IMG/VR virus record: IMGVR_UViG_3300038701_001282
Span: 1 to 64,000 of that record
DNA length: 64,000 nucleotides
Source: a virus
Reading direction: 5' to 3' (one strand)
Shown here: positions 22,185-30,000 of the stretch, piece by piece
Layout: every line of letters begins with the position of its first letter
Numbering within the stretch: the first letter of the stretch is position 1
Program-made: the position numbers and the translations under genes
The notes under the pieces: generated by a model
Database searches by the model: none
Seen by the model: only the letters and a program-made list of their open reading frames with translations
What the model was told of the DNA's origin: nothing

Positions 22185-22445
22185 TTAAAGTCCTTTAAGA
22201 TACTCCAGCCTGCTTTTACCCGATATATTTTTAATAGCCCTCTCTAGGGCTTCCTCCCAACACCAAAGCCTGCTTCTACCTGCATATGTAAATCTAATTA
22301 GCGACTCACTACACAAATCGCAAGACCTTGAAAAGTCATACTCGCTCAATATTCTGTCTATTTCGCTATACTTCCTTGCCTTAAAAAGCTCGGTTATTTT
22401 ATTGCACATAGGCAATATATCTTTCATTTCAGTGTGTTTTTTCAT
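22185..22445 (-). CDS. Hypothetical protein, 86 aa
   Basis: A helical protein with a SRSCDLCSES cysteine pair and SRLWCWEEALERAI near the C terminus. The ribosome site is weak. It is the last gene of the leftward accessory block before the hairpin region. Function unknown. Confidence 0.55.
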   Translation of the reverse strand: MKKHTEMKDILPMCNKITELFKARKYSEIDRILSEYDFSRSCDLCSESLIRFTYAGRSRLWCWEEALERAIKNISGKSRLEYLKGL

Positions 22446-22481
22446 GCGTCACTTCTTAGTTGCTATACAAGGTACTCTTGA

Positions 22482-22624
22482 GAGTTGTGCTGCACTGAGT
22501 CGAATCTAACTCTCAGTCCGTGTCGCTTTAGTAAAGACTCGAATAACCTCGTCTGTTTTAGCTATCGGCCCCATCCGCTTATATCGGGGCATGCATTCGA
22601 TTTACATGCTTTACAACACAACTC
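22482..22624 (-). ncRNA. Candidate structured RNA, copy A
   Basis: A gap of ~200 bases between small genes is closed by a perfect 8-base helix (22482-22489 with 22617-22624). On the minus strand the helix extends four more pairs (TTGT with GCAG, two of them G-U), which fails on the plus strand and so suggests leftward transcription. The ends closely resemble those of 32084-32236: both have TGTGTTGT near the 5' end, and AGTTAG-TTC and GCAGCACA near the 3' end. No long reading frame or tRNA fold fits. I infer a paralogous pair of structured RNAs of unknown class. Confidence 0.5.
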
Positions 22625-22645
22625 ACAGGAATACCCTGTTATTTA

Positions 22646-22945
22646 TTAAAAGTTTCTAAAACTAATCGCGCGCGTAATTTTTACATAAAATCTTGGAAGA
22701 TTAGCAACGGCAATATCTGGTGCCAACCAAGGACTAAATTCAAACCCAGTGCAACGATAACCTTTCTCTGGATTATGCTTTGGCGCAAACAGGCCAACAT
22801 GAGTTCCACACCACCCTCGAAGCAACCCAGGAAATAAAAATATGGCTGTATACCTTACCTGCACTCTAAGTAGCGAGTTTTTACACTGGCCATCCATAAC
22901 ATTAAATTGAATACCAACCAAATAAGGAATATTAATATCACTCAT
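22646..22945 (-). CDS. Hypothetical protein, 99 aa
   Basis: AAGGTG precedes the start. The sequence is beta-rich with several tryptophans and prolines (FLFPGLLRGWCGTHVGLF; FEFSPWLAPDIAV). No family recognised. Confidence 0.55.
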   Translation of the reverse strand: MSDINIPYLVGIQFNVMDGQCKNSLLRVQVRYTAIFLFPGLLRGWCGTHVGLFAPKHNPEKGYRCTGFEFSPWLAPDIAVANLPRFYVKITRAISFRNF

Positions 22946-22964
22946 ACATCACCTTTGTTTGTTG

Positions 22965-23234
22965 TTAAAAACAAATATCACAAGAGCAATACGATCGGTT
23001 GCCGCCACTTGCAATGCTTCCGCTTTCACAATTTTTTGAACCTTTGAATGAAGGTCCAAAGCTATAACTTGAAACTTTCCCAACATCAAAAAACTTTTTG
23101 CCATCTTCACTGTCACGATAGGGCTTGACGCACTCCTCACAAACTAATGCCTCTCTATGCGATAGGTCTCCTTTTTTTGTGACTTTGTATTTTGCTTCAT
23201 TTGTGCATTGGTTTCTATTTCCGCAACATTTCAC
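22965..23234 (-). CDS. Cysteine-rich putative zinc protein, 89 aa
   Basis: Cysteines are arranged CCGNRNQC, then CEEC, and CSCDIC near the end, suggesting zinc binding. AGGAGGGG precedes the ATG. An overlapping frame at 22949-23140 is ignored as it has no ribosome site. Function unknown. Confidence 0.6.
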   Translation of the reverse strand: MKCCGNRNQCTNEAKYKVTKKGDLSHREALVCEECVKPYRDSEDGKKFFDVGKVSSYSFGPSFKGSKNCESGSIASGGNRSYCSCDICF

Positions 23235-23237
23235 AAT

Positions 23238-23495
23238 CTACCCCTCCTCTTTGTTATCTAATACTGCATATAATGCGTGATCGTAGTCGGCTGGGTACGT
23301 GTGTCCATCGCATTGATATTTATGCTCTCGTATAGCCGCCTCTAGCTCTTTTATGCGCTTATCCTTCTCTGACTCTGGCTTTAATGCTTGCGCCTCGTCG
23401 TAAATCTCACGAGCTATACGTACAGCCCACTGGCTGACGCGATCACATTCCACTATTATTTTTTCTTGTGCTTTGTAAAAATATTGGTCACTCAT
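23238..23495 (-). CDS. Hypothetical helical protein, 85 aa
   Basis: Charged helix with a KDKRIKELEAAIREHKYQCDGH segment suggests a coiled coil. ATG 23495 overlaps the preceding stop (TGATG). Function unknown. Confidence 0.6.
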   Translation of the reverse strand: MSDQYFYKAQEKIIVECDRVSQWAVRIAREIYDEAQALKPESEKDKRIKELEAAIREHKYQCDGHTYPADYDHALYAVLDNKEEG

Positions 23496-23629
23496 CACTT
23501 CACCGGCCTATTTAATTGTTCGTTTAGTTTCTTAATCTTGTTTAACGCTGTTTTATAACCTTCCTCTAAAGCAGCATTTCTATCAAGCGCCTTGTTTAAT
23601 AATTCGCTTTCGAATAAACCTTTATCCAT
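23495..23629 (-). CDS. Small coiled-coil protein, 44 aa
   Basis: MDKGLFESELLNKALDRN is nearly the same as the start of the protein at 34208-34528 (MDKNLFENELLNKALLRI), so I take ATG 23629, with GAGG upstream, as the start; ATG 23647 is an alternative. The rest is a short coiled coil. These are paralogs 11 kb apart in the same leftward block. Confidence 0.55.
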   Translation of the reverse strand: MDKGLFESELLNKALDRNAALEEGYKTALNKIKKLNEQLNRPVK

Positions 23630-23639
23630 TACTTCATCC

Positions 23640-24044
23640 TCACTCATCGTAGAATTCCAATTGAGGACATACCTTAGCCTTCTTGGCTTTAATCCAAGCA
23701 ACCAATAAGTTATCTTCTTTAGTTGTAGGTAACATGTTTTCCTGGCGTAGGTACTCTTCTTCTATCTTTCTTTTAGTTCTGATATCACTTAAGATGGCAC
23801 CTAATAACATAACTAATATGAATCCTCCAGTAAGGGCATGTACTTCCAGATCTTCAAAGAAAAACTGCAATAAGACTGTAGAAATAAGAAACAATACAAG
23901 ACATACCACCACTATTCCTCCTAGAATTACAACCAAACCTAGTACAACCTTCCAGAAGTAAAGGCATAAGCTATTAGGTACAATCTTAGGGCTGCATACA
24001 AGAGATGCTATTTTGTAGTGGATACTATTTTTATTTATTTTCAT
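23640..24044 (-). CDS. Membrane protein with two spans, 134 aa
   Basis: ATG 24044 follows AGAGGAAG. Two hydrophobic segments (VVLGLVVILGGIVVVCLVLFLI and FILVMLLGAIL) are separated by a short acidic loop; both ends are probably cytoplasmic. Function unknown. Confidence 0.65.
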   Translation of the reverse strand: MKINKNSIHYKIASLVCSPKIVPNSLCLYFWKVVLGLVVILGGIVVVCLVLFLISTVLLQFFFEDLEVHALTGGFILVMLLGAILSDIRTKRKIEEEYLRQENMLPTTKEDNLLVAWIKAKKAKVCPQLEFYDE

Positions 24045-24393
24045 TAGACTTCCTCTTAATAGTGATAACCTTAATTCTCTTTTTGTTGGCTTGGTTAGTG
24101 ATATTATCTGTACCAGAGCCACCAGGGAATGCTACCAGAACATCTGCATTTAAGTCAAGCATTACTGAGTTTCTAATTGGGCCTGCTGCCTTACCATGTA
24201 GTTTCCAATTAGGAGGAACTATAACTTCTTGTACTCCATTATCTCTAGCCCATTTACCACTTAGTTTGTCTACACCTTCACAATTACCATGAATCAATAC
24301 TTCTATTTGTAGTTGATTGTTAGCTAAGTCTAAGGCTTCTCGTATAAATGGCTCGTCATTGAAGTCTCTGCCTCCACACACCACTATGACCAT
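24031..24393 (-). CDS. DUF2493/YAcAr SLOG-family nucleotide-binding protein
   Basis: The 120-residue protein shows the family signature in order: VVCGGRDF at the N terminus, LIHGNCEGVDKLSGKWA, VPPNWKLHGKAAGPIRNSVM, and AFPGGSGTDN. SLOG proteins have a Rossmann-like fold that binds nucleotide ligands; several act as sensors or effectors near defence systems. Here it is a single-domain protein in a leftward accessory operon. It overlaps the genes on both sides by 10-14 bases. Confidence 0.85.
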   Translation of the reverse strand: MVIVVCGGRDFNDEPFIREALDLANNQLQIEVLIHGNCEGVDKLSGKWARDNGVQEVIVPPNWKLHGKAAGPIRNSVMLDLNADVLVAFPGGSGTDNITNQANKKRIKVITIKRKSNENK

Positions 24394-24875
24394 TCGTTGT
24401 TAACCTCTAAGTCAGGCTCTTCTAAGAGTCTTTTTGCTACGTCTCGGTAATGTTGAATAATATCTGTTAAGTGTAACGGAACTATGAAGTCATCACCAGG
24501 CACATTCTTATCAAAAGCTAGCTCACTACAAAACAGAAGGCCTCCAAAATCATTTCCCCATAGTTCAAGGTTTACTCTGGCCCAATCTTCAAGCTCAATA
24601 TGATCTACAAACCCTAGTTTATCTGCAAGTATATCTGCCCCTTTTACGTAGAATTCATCCTTTCTTTCTAATTTCGTTGGAGAAATACTTGAGTACATTA
24701 TTGCAGCCCAACCTCCATGGCAAGCTGGAGTGTCACAAAGATTTACTTCTTCTTCTCTTTTATCACAAGGTTCATCCATGTCTACTGCTGTTTCAGCTAA
24801 GTTATTTTTAATAACAAAGTCTTCAAAATCTTGTGCTACTCGTAGAAACTTTCCTGCTAGCTCTTTATGTTTCAT
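24384..24875 (-). CDS. Hypothetical protein, 163 aa
   Basis: Acidic protein with cysteines in EPCDKREEEVNLCDTPACHGGW, which could bind a metal. The C-terminal half is helical. No family recognised. Confidence 0.6.
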   Translation of the reverse strand: MKHKELAGKFLRVAQDFEDFVIKNNLAETAVDMDEPCDKREEEVNLCDTPACHGGWAAIMYSSISPTKLERKDEFYVKGADILADKLGFVDHIELEDWARVNLELWGNDFGGLLFCSELAFDKNVPGDDFIVPLHLTDIIQHYRDVAKRLLEEPDLEVNNEWS

Positions 24876-25126
24876 TTGTCTTCTCTCGTTGAGTTAAGGG
24901 CATCTGCCAATTCAATTAAACTGTCTACCATCTCTTGGTATATCATCTCTAATCTTACTTGAGGGTTCTTAACCCTATTTCGTATACCATCTATCTTAGC
25001 TTGTACATGACGAAGTTTCAATACTAATTTTGGATCAGCATTATCTATGATCTTCTCTACTTCTTCGTGGAGATATTCTAACTTATCTTCGTCAGACATG
25101 TCAAACAGTTCATCAAATGATTTCAT
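24872..25126 (-). CDS. Hypothetical helical protein, 84 aa
   Basis: Acidic N terminus (MKSFDELFDMSDEDKLEYLHEE) followed by charged helices. ATGA-coupled to the next gene. Function unknown. Confidence 0.6.
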   Translation of the reverse strand: MKSFDELFDMSDEDKLEYLHEEVEKIIDNADPKLVLKLRHVQAKIDGIRNRVKNPQVRLEMIYQEMVDSLIELADALNSTREDK

Positions 25127-25129
25127 AAC

Positions 25130-25351
25130 TTACCTATCAATATTTCTAATTTCTTCAATTGATATTATACTTGATAGAGAATAGAGTTCAACATTACCAT
25201 TATCGTCCATTAGTACCCGGTAACCTGAAGAATAATCTATTACAGTGCCATATCTATTGTTAGAGCCTACTATCATAACCCTATCACCTTTGTTGTACTT
25301 ACAAGCTGTAATTAATGCTACAATTGTTATTGCTATAATAATTTTAATCAT
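25130..25351 (-). CDS. Small lipoprotein with SH3-like mature part, 73 aa
   Basis: From ATG 25351, MIKIIIAITIVALITACKY is a lipoprotein signal with lipobox ITAC. The mature part reads KGDRVMIVGSNNRYGTVIDYSSGYRVLMDDNG, which resembles a short beta-barrel (KOW/SH3-like) segment. An upstream ATG at 25375 lacks a site. Function unknown. Confidence 0.6.
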   Translation of the reverse strand: MIKIIIAITIVALITACKYNKGDRVMIVGSNNRYGTVIDYSSGYRVLMDDNGNVELYSLSSIISIEEIRNIDR

Positions 25352-25352
25352 A

Positions 25353-25589
25353 TCAATCTTCCATCCTGAATCCACTTATACCTACTAAATACCACATACT
25401 ACCATCTGTAGATTTCTCAAACTCTACTACTCTCTCCTCTAACATTTGCACATCCACTTCTGGGTACATCTCAAAATGTCTGGGAGACTCTGGTATAACT
25501 ACTTTAATTCTATCTTTACTTATACTCGAAGGATGTGGAGTTTCCTTCAGCGCCCAATACAACTCACCTGGAGTTATTCTAAATTTCAT
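25353..25589 (-). CDS. Hypothetical protein, 78 aa
   Basis: Starts MKFRITPGELYWALKE and has no recognised domain. Overlaps the lipoprotein start (stop at 25353) and is ATGA-coupled upstream. Confidence 0.55.
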   Translation of the reverse strand: MKFRITPGELYWALKETPHPSSISKDRIKVVIPESPRHFEMYPEVDVQMLEERVVEFEKSTDGSMWYLVGISGFRMED

Positions 25590-25924
25590 GATTTACTTAC
25601 TCTGGCTAATAATAAGGTTGCTAGCTGTAATTGTTGGCTTTCAGCATCTGCTATAGACTTATCTAGTTTTCCTAGGGTAATATCAAAGGTGTCTTTTTCT
25701 TTTTCTCTTGTGTCGTCTGGAAGTAAATTATACATACTTTTCAAATTATCTCTACTTTGTTTAGCCAATCTGATTTCTGAACCTAGCCACTCTAATCTTA
25801 GTGTATGGCATTCGTCAGATTTAAAAGAATCTGTATCTTCTTTAAACTTAAAACACACAATGGTTACTATAACCAAGAAAAATAGTACAGCAACTGCAAT
25901 AACTGTTATGTTTTCATAAATCAT
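25586..25924 (-). CDS. Membrane-anchored coiled-coil protein, 112 aa
   Basis: One hydrophobic span (VIAVAVLFFLVIVTIVCF) at the N terminus is followed by ~80 residues of charged helix. The topology resembles a spanin-like or Rz-like protein, but there is no partner lipoprotein embedded here, so the role stays open. Confidence 0.6.
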   Translation of the reverse strand: MIYENITVIAVAVLFFLVIVTIVCFKFKEDTDSFKSDECHTLRLEWLGSEIRLAKQSRDNLKSMYNLLPDDTREKEKDTFDITLGKLDKSIADAESQQLQLATLLLARVSKS

Positions 25925-25926
25925 GA

Positions 25927-26286
25927 TTAATCCTCCGTTGGTTTAGGTACACCATACACTTCATCTTTTAATCTTGCAAGAGTCTTTTCTAAATTATTTA
26001 TATATTGAATGTTTTGTTTCTTATCCTTTGCTTGTCTTTCTAGAGATTCTTCTTCTGTTTCAAGCCTGTAAGCAACTAAATCAAATCTGATATCATCCCC
26101 ATACTCTATGTATGCACATACATCAGTAGTTATATCTTGGTCTTGGGGTAGTGAATCTAAAAAATTATTTAGTGTATCACGTAAGTGTTTTACAGGGTTA
26201 GGGTTAAACTTCCCATATGAATTTGAATACTCATCCAAATTTAGACTATCAGAGATTAATTTTACTCTTCTTTTAGCTTTGGTCAT
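25927..26286 (-). CDS. Hypothetical protein, 119 aa
   Basis: A helical protein with a coiled-coil C terminus (EEESLERQAKDKKQNIQYIN). Its ATG overlaps the HNH gene's stop. Function unknown. Confidence 0.55.
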   Translation of the reverse strand: MTKAKRRVKLISDSLNLDEYSNSYGKFNPNPVKHLRDTLNNFLDSLPQDQDITTDVCAYIEYGDDIRFDLVAYRLETEEESLERQAKDKKQNIQYINNLEKTLARLKDEVYGVPKPTED

Positions 26287-26780
26287 TCAATTCTCCCGTG
26301 ATTCTCATGAAATCCATATTTGTTCTCTGCTGATTTTCTTGCACAACAAGCTTCAAAGAAGTCCTCATAACTCCCTATGTAATTTTTCTTCCCTATAGTA
26401 ACTTCATAGCTAGTGCGTTCAGTCCTCTTCCTGACCCCAGATATACCAGTCTTATTTCTTTGATCTAGTTTCTTGTTACGATTATTAGCATTAAAATCAG
26501 CTTCACGAAGATTTTTAATTATATTATTTCCTGGATTACCGTCTATATGGTCTATATGAGATCCTGTTTGATAGCCATAGTGTAAAAACCAAACAACTCT
26601 ATGCACTTTATACTGACTGCCATTATATTGCAATACTCTATATCCATAGGAATCTGTAGTTCCTGCCATATCACCTTTTTGAGCCATACTGTTAATTGAT
26701 TTAGTCCAACGTAAATCTCCATTCTCTGGATTATAATCAAGCAAGTCTTTTAATTCTTCTGGTATAGGCTTAGCTTTCAT
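26283..26780 (-). CDS. HNH endonuclease with AP2 DNA-binding domain
   Basis: The first ~95 residues carry the HNH motif: VHRVVWFLHYG, then HIDHIDGNPGNN and NLREADFNANNRN. The rest is an AP2-type DNA-binding segment (TGISGVRKRTERTSYEVTIG; later YEDFFEACCARKSAENKYG). This pairing is characteristic of phage homing endonucleases. It is inserted within the leftward accessory operon. Confidence 0.88.
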   Translation of the reverse strand: MKAKPIPEELKDLLDYNPENGDLRWTKSINSMAQKGDMAGTTDSYGYRVLQYNGSQYKVHRVVWFLHYGYQTGSHIDHIDGNPGNNIIKNLREADFNANNRNKKLDQRNKTGISGVRKRTERTSYEVTIGKKNYIGSYEDFFEACCARKSAENKYGFHENHGRIE

Positions 26781-27177
26781 TATAAAACTCTCTATTCAAT
26801 AGTTCAGGGTTAGCATAGATATTACCAATTACAGTTATACCTTCATTAATGTCTAAGGCATACCCATACCCAACAGCTCTGGTTGTAGGTAGAACTTCAT
26901 AAGATGCATCAAAATCATTCCAAATTATCTGACATATAATGTACTTCTTGATGTCATGATCATACATCTTAACAATGTCACCGTCGTATATTTCAGTGCC
27001 ATTCTTATCTTCTTTGCCAGTCCACTCTACTGTAGGTAAGTGTGTAATCTCCTGCCTACCATTAAACACATGGGCCAGTACTTCACCATCCCTGACAAAA
27101 TAACCCACCTGCTTGCTAGATTGCATCATAATACCTTTCTCAGCATTCCAGGCTCTAACTTTGGTTACTTTAGGCAT
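26770..27177 (-). CDS. YopX-family protein, copy 1
   Basis: The signature EWTGKEDKNGTEIYDGDIV and the closing VIGNIYANPELL match the YopX family, which occurs widely in phages and has no established role. A homologous gene lies 160 bases upstream at 27335-27775. Likely beta-rich and oligomeric by family structure. Confidence 0.8.
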   Translation of the reverse strand: MPKVTKVRAWNAEKGIMMQSSKQVGYFVRDGEVLAHVFNGRQEITHLPTVEWTGKEDKNGTEIYDGDIVKMYDHDIKKYIICQIIWNDFDASYEVLPTTRAVGYGYALDINEGITVIGNIYANPELLNREFYNES

Positions 27178-27180
27178 TTA

Positions 27181-27342
27181 TCACTCCCCTGAAGAATCTT
27201 TTGCATACTTCCACTCAACCATACGACCAATAGGTTCTCTGCTGTCAAAACACTCTTCCCATTCTTGTCGTTCAGGATTTCTGCCTACAATGTACTCACC
27301 ATCTTGTGGTAATCCATCTTCAACTTTATTCCATTCACTCAT
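27181..27342 (-). CDS. Small DUF551-like protein, 53 aa
   Basis: MSEWNKVEDGLPQDGEYIVG has the W-x-x-V-x-x-x-LP-x-DG-x-Y pattern of the short DUF551 family. It fills the gap between the two YopX genes, overlapping one of them by eight bases. Function unknown. Confidence 0.6.
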   Translation of the reverse strand: MSEWNKVEDGLPQDGEYIVGRNPERQEWEECFDSREPIGRMVEWKYAKDSSGE

Positions 27343-27775
27343 TTATCAAATCCTTGTTTTCGTAGATGTTACCGATTACCTGAATCTTATTTCTATGGAA
27401 AGTTGTCATGAAGTAAGGCTCATATTTTGTACTAGAACCACTCCTACCAAAAGGCCTGCCATTGTCATTTAGTCCCCAGACTCCCCATTCTTTAAAAAAT
27501 CTAACTTCAAATAATTTTTCCTTGTTACTGTTTCCGTATTGAACAATATCTCCTTCATAAATATCTTTACCATTCTTATCTTTGAGGTCTGTGTATTCCA
27601 TTAGTTCAAATTTAGTCTGATTATCTTCGTCAAATGTTGGATCATCTAAACTAGACCAGCCAGTGCTAAAATAAACATCACTGCCAGAAAATAATATTCC
27701 TTCTTTTGCTGAATCAAATAACCTCATTCTTTTATTGGCATAATCCCATGCTCGAAATTTAATTTCCCTACTCAT
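27335..27775 (-). CDS. YopX-family protein, copy 2
   Basis: From ATG 27775 (GAGG upstream; a TTG at 27790 is less likely) the protein begins MSREIKFRAWDYANKRM, the usual YopX start, and contains YTDLKDKNGKDIYEGDIV and QVIGNIYENKDLI. It is clearly related to the gene at 26770-27177 but has a longer variable middle. Confidence 0.85.
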   Translation of the reverse strand: MSREIKFRAWDYANKRMRLFDSAKEGILFSGSDVYFSTGWSSLDDPTFDEDNQTKFELMEYTDLKDKNGKDIYEGDIVQYGNSNKEKLFEVRFFKEWGVWGLNDNGRPFGRSGSSTKYEPYFMTTFHRNKIQVIGNIYENKDLINE

Positions 27776-28031
27776 AATAGATTTCCTCAAGGCTTTCTCT
27801 AATCTCTGTCCTTGCGATTGTGACTTCCTCTGATACTATTTCAAACATCTCTTTAAATGCTTCAAGCTGAGCTAACATTTCTTTCTTCATGGCTTGTTTG
27901 AATTCATCAGATAAGATAAGGCTTCTCTCTGTATTAATATAGCAACAGAGTAGGTAGTCTACATCCTCTCCCCATTCAGATCCTTCTAAGTCAGCATATT
28001 TGCTCAGTAAGTAAAATTCTTCTTCATTCAT
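27768..28031 (-). CDS. Hypothetical acidic helical protein, 87 aa
   Basis: Acidic sequence (MNEEEFYLLSKYADLEGSEW) with a helical C terminus. Overlaps both neighbours by eight bases. No family recognised. Confidence 0.6.
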   Translation of the reverse strand: MNEEEFYLLSKYADLEGSEWGEDVDYLLCCYINTERSLILSDEFKQAMKKEMLAQLEAFKEMFEIVSEEVTIARTEIRESLEEIYYE

Positions 28032-28209
28032 AATCTTCTATCTCAAAAGCTTCTGATTCATCATCACAATCGTGGAAATATTGTTTCTTCTCTTCTACTG
28101 AACAATCAAGTTGTTCATACATCTTAACAATAGCTTCTGATTTACTGTCGGCTTCAATTATGTCGCCATATATTTGGCACTCTTTCACTATAACTTCATA
28201 CTTAGGCAT
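28024..28209 (-). CDS. DpnD/PcfM-like small protein, 61 aa
   Basis: The pattern YEVIVKECQIYGDIIEADSKSEAIVKM resembles the small DpnD/PcfM-like fold (beta strand, then an A-x-S-x-EA-I helix). Such short proteins occur beside restriction or plasmid genes, with unknown function. Assignment is tentative. Confidence 0.5.
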   Translation of the reverse strand: MPKYEVIVKECQIYGDIIEADSKSEAIVKMYEQLDCSVEEKKQYFHDCDDESEAFEIEDYE

Positions 28210-28429
28210 CGGTCAAGTACTCGATAACTTCATTTAATGCCATTCCAGCAACTACATCAGCTCCTAAGCGTAATGCTGCTTTGTGCCGAAGCTCTCCTTC
28301 AGTTAGGCCATCTAAGACATCTGCTGCATTTACGATAGGTGAGGTTACTGCATCTACTGCTGTACCTAATGGATCATCAATAGCTCGTTCTACTGTACGT
28401 GATGCCATATCAAATAAATCTCCGAACAT
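28202..28429 (-). CDS. Hypothetical protein, 75 aa
   Basis: I use ATG 28429, eight bases after GGAG, rather than ATG 28468. The protein is alanine- and valine-rich (GTAVDAVTSPIVNAADVLDG) and may associate with membranes through an amphipathic helix. Function unknown. Confidence 0.6.
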   Translation of the reverse strand: MFGDLFDMASRTVERAIDDPLGTAVDAVTSPIVNAADVLDGLTEGELRHKAALRLGADVVAGMALNEVIEYLTDA

Positions 28430-28460
28430 TTTATGTTCTCCTTCTGTTAGTGGTAAGGTT

Positions 28461-28844
28461 TTAATCAACTCTGGCTACTGTTGTTAGGAGAGCAGTAACA
28501 CCATCCTCTCCTTTCTTGTATAATGCCATAATAGCATACTTATGGAATCCTACAACACATTCGTCGTCAGACATTGAACCTGTGAGAGGATAGACATCAT
28601 TCATTCCGAACTCTCCCTCTGATAATAATCTAAGGTTCTCGTCTTCTGTAGGAGGCTCAGCCCAAAAATCATCTTTATTTAGAACAGGGTTTGTGAATTC
28701 ATCAGCATATTCTGCCAAGTACAACAAATATGCTTTCTCTAGTGTATTGCCTTGAGAAATATATTTATTTATTCCCTTTACTACAATAGCCCAACTAAAC
28801 TCTGCTTGTTCTGATGCCCAACTGCTTGAAATTATATCTGACAT
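28461..28844 (-). CDS. Hypothetical protein, 127 aa
   Basis: ATG 28844 has AGAGGG upstream. The N-terminal part has several tryptophans (ISSSWASEQAEFSWAIVVKG); the remainder is acidic and helical. No family recognised. Confidence 0.6.
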   Translation of the reverse strand: MSDIISSSWASEQAEFSWAIVVKGINKYISQGNTLEKAYLLYLAEYADEFTNPVLNKDDFWAEPPTEDENLRLLSEGEFGMNDVYPLTGSMSDDECVVGFHKYAIMALYKKGEDGVTALLTTVARVD

Positions 28845-28857
28845 ATTAAAACCCTCT

Positions 28858-29499
28858 CTATTTGCTGTTTGGTGGTTTACCATCAATTCGTTTATTACCT
28901 ATACGCATGTGCCCGATAACAGCAATACGAGTTCCTATTGCCACAGGACACTTAACAAAATACTCTTCTTCTATGACATCTGGTCTGTCTTTAGGTAGGC
29001 TGCATTCTAAGAATTGAATACATAGCCCAGGCCTAACATTTACTGCCTTATAATCATTAACTTCATATTGGGCTATGCAGACTAACTGATCTTCATTCAA
29101 CTTTCTTTCTGAGTATACTTCAGAGCCTACCCTACCTCTAACATTGTGAGGTATCCCGTAATATTCTACATATGATCTGTTTACTGCTAGAAATTCCCAT
29201 CTCCCCTTCTTAAAATCTTTAACCTTAACCCAAGCTGGGACATTATAGAAATCCATATGGTCTACCCACACTTGGAAACTTGGTTGTACTGAGTCTAACT
29301 CTTGATTTCTTAATTTGTCAAGTTCTTGTTGTAATTCTATTTTCTTTATTGTTGATTTCAATAAAGCATTATCTTTTAATGATCTATCATCTGCAAGTTT
29401 AGGATAAATTGTAAAGTAGCCCCCTATTAATGCAGTTAATACTGACACTAGCGCTATGGCTAGTTTAACTGTCATTGAGAATTTTTCTTCTTCTTTCAT
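28858..29499 (-). CDS. Membrane-anchored protein with PAS-like domain
   Basis: A membrane span (LAIALVSVLTALIGGYFTIYP) near the N terminus is followed by a coiled coil (DNALLKSTIKKIELQQELDK) and a domain at ~80-140 with AWVKVKDFKKGRWEFLAVNR and YVEYYGIPHNVRGRVGSEVY, the cadence of a PAS fold. No kinase or output domain follows, and the C terminus is beta-rich. Function unknown; it may sense or recruit a host factor at the membrane. The PAS call is from pattern only. Confidence 0.55.
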   Translation of the reverse strand: MKEEEKFSMTVKLAIALVSVLTALIGGYFTIYPKLADDRSLKDNALLKSTIKKIELQQELDKLRNQELDSVQPSFQVWVDHMDFYNVPAWVKVKDFKKGRWEFLAVNRSYVEYYGIPHNVRGRVGSEVYSERKLNEDQLVCIAQYEVNDYKAVNVRPGLCIQFLECSLPKDRPDVIEEEYFVKCPVAIGTRIAVIGHMRIGNKRIDGKPPNSK

Positions 29500-29502
29500 A
29501 TA

Positions 29503-29925
29503 TTACATAGTTCCTGTATATCTGTAAAGCTTAAATTGCAACTTACTGGTTATTGCTTCAGTGTCATAATAGAATATTCCATCAATACATTTAAGTAGGC
29601 TTATACACACCCTATTACCACTAGGTAAGTGATAAGATATAGTACAATCCTCTTCTTCTCCTTTTGGGAGTACTTTATAATACCTAATTGCGCCCTCTCT
29701 TGCGTAGACAGGCCCTCCGCCAAAGTACACTGGACTTAGGTCTTTGTAGTCTTTGACTAATACAGTTTTTAAGTAAGTTTCTGGAGGTAGGTAATCGTAA
29801 CTAAGTTTAGATTTAACTTGGCTCCACTCTGAACTCTTAGAATGTTCTAATATTTTTAATATCTGAGATTCTTTTAATTCTGTTTTGAAGTGCTGCTTAA
29901 TCTTCTGTATTATTGCATTCATCAT
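29503..29925 (-). CDS. Hypothetical protein, 140 aa
   Basis: Helical N terminus (IQKIKQHFKTELKESQILKIL) then a beta-rich part. It lies four bases upstream of the PAS-like gene and may work with it. No family recognised. Confidence 0.6.
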   Translation of the reverse strand: MMNAIIQKIKQHFKTELKESQILKILEHSKSSEWSQVKSKLSYDYLPPETYLKTVLVKDYKDLSPVYFGGGPVYAREGAIRYYKVLPKGEEEDCTISYHLPSGNRVCISLLKCIDGIFYYDTEAITSKLQFKLYRYTGTM

Positions 29926-30000
29926 GACGTATACCTAGAAGATCTTCTATTTGATCTTAGTTCCTTTTAGTTTATTGATTAACATACTTAATCCTTACTG

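Noticed and set aside
22482-22624. tRNA, tmRNA or hammerhead identity for the RNA pair
   Set aside because: No T arm with flanking 5-base stems, no CCA, no tag frame, and no CTGATGA/GAAA ribozyme core could be found.
22949-23140. Leftward reading frame overlapping the cysteine-rich gene
   Set aside because: It is a frame shadow of 22965-23234, which has a strong ribosome site and a coherent cysteine pattern.
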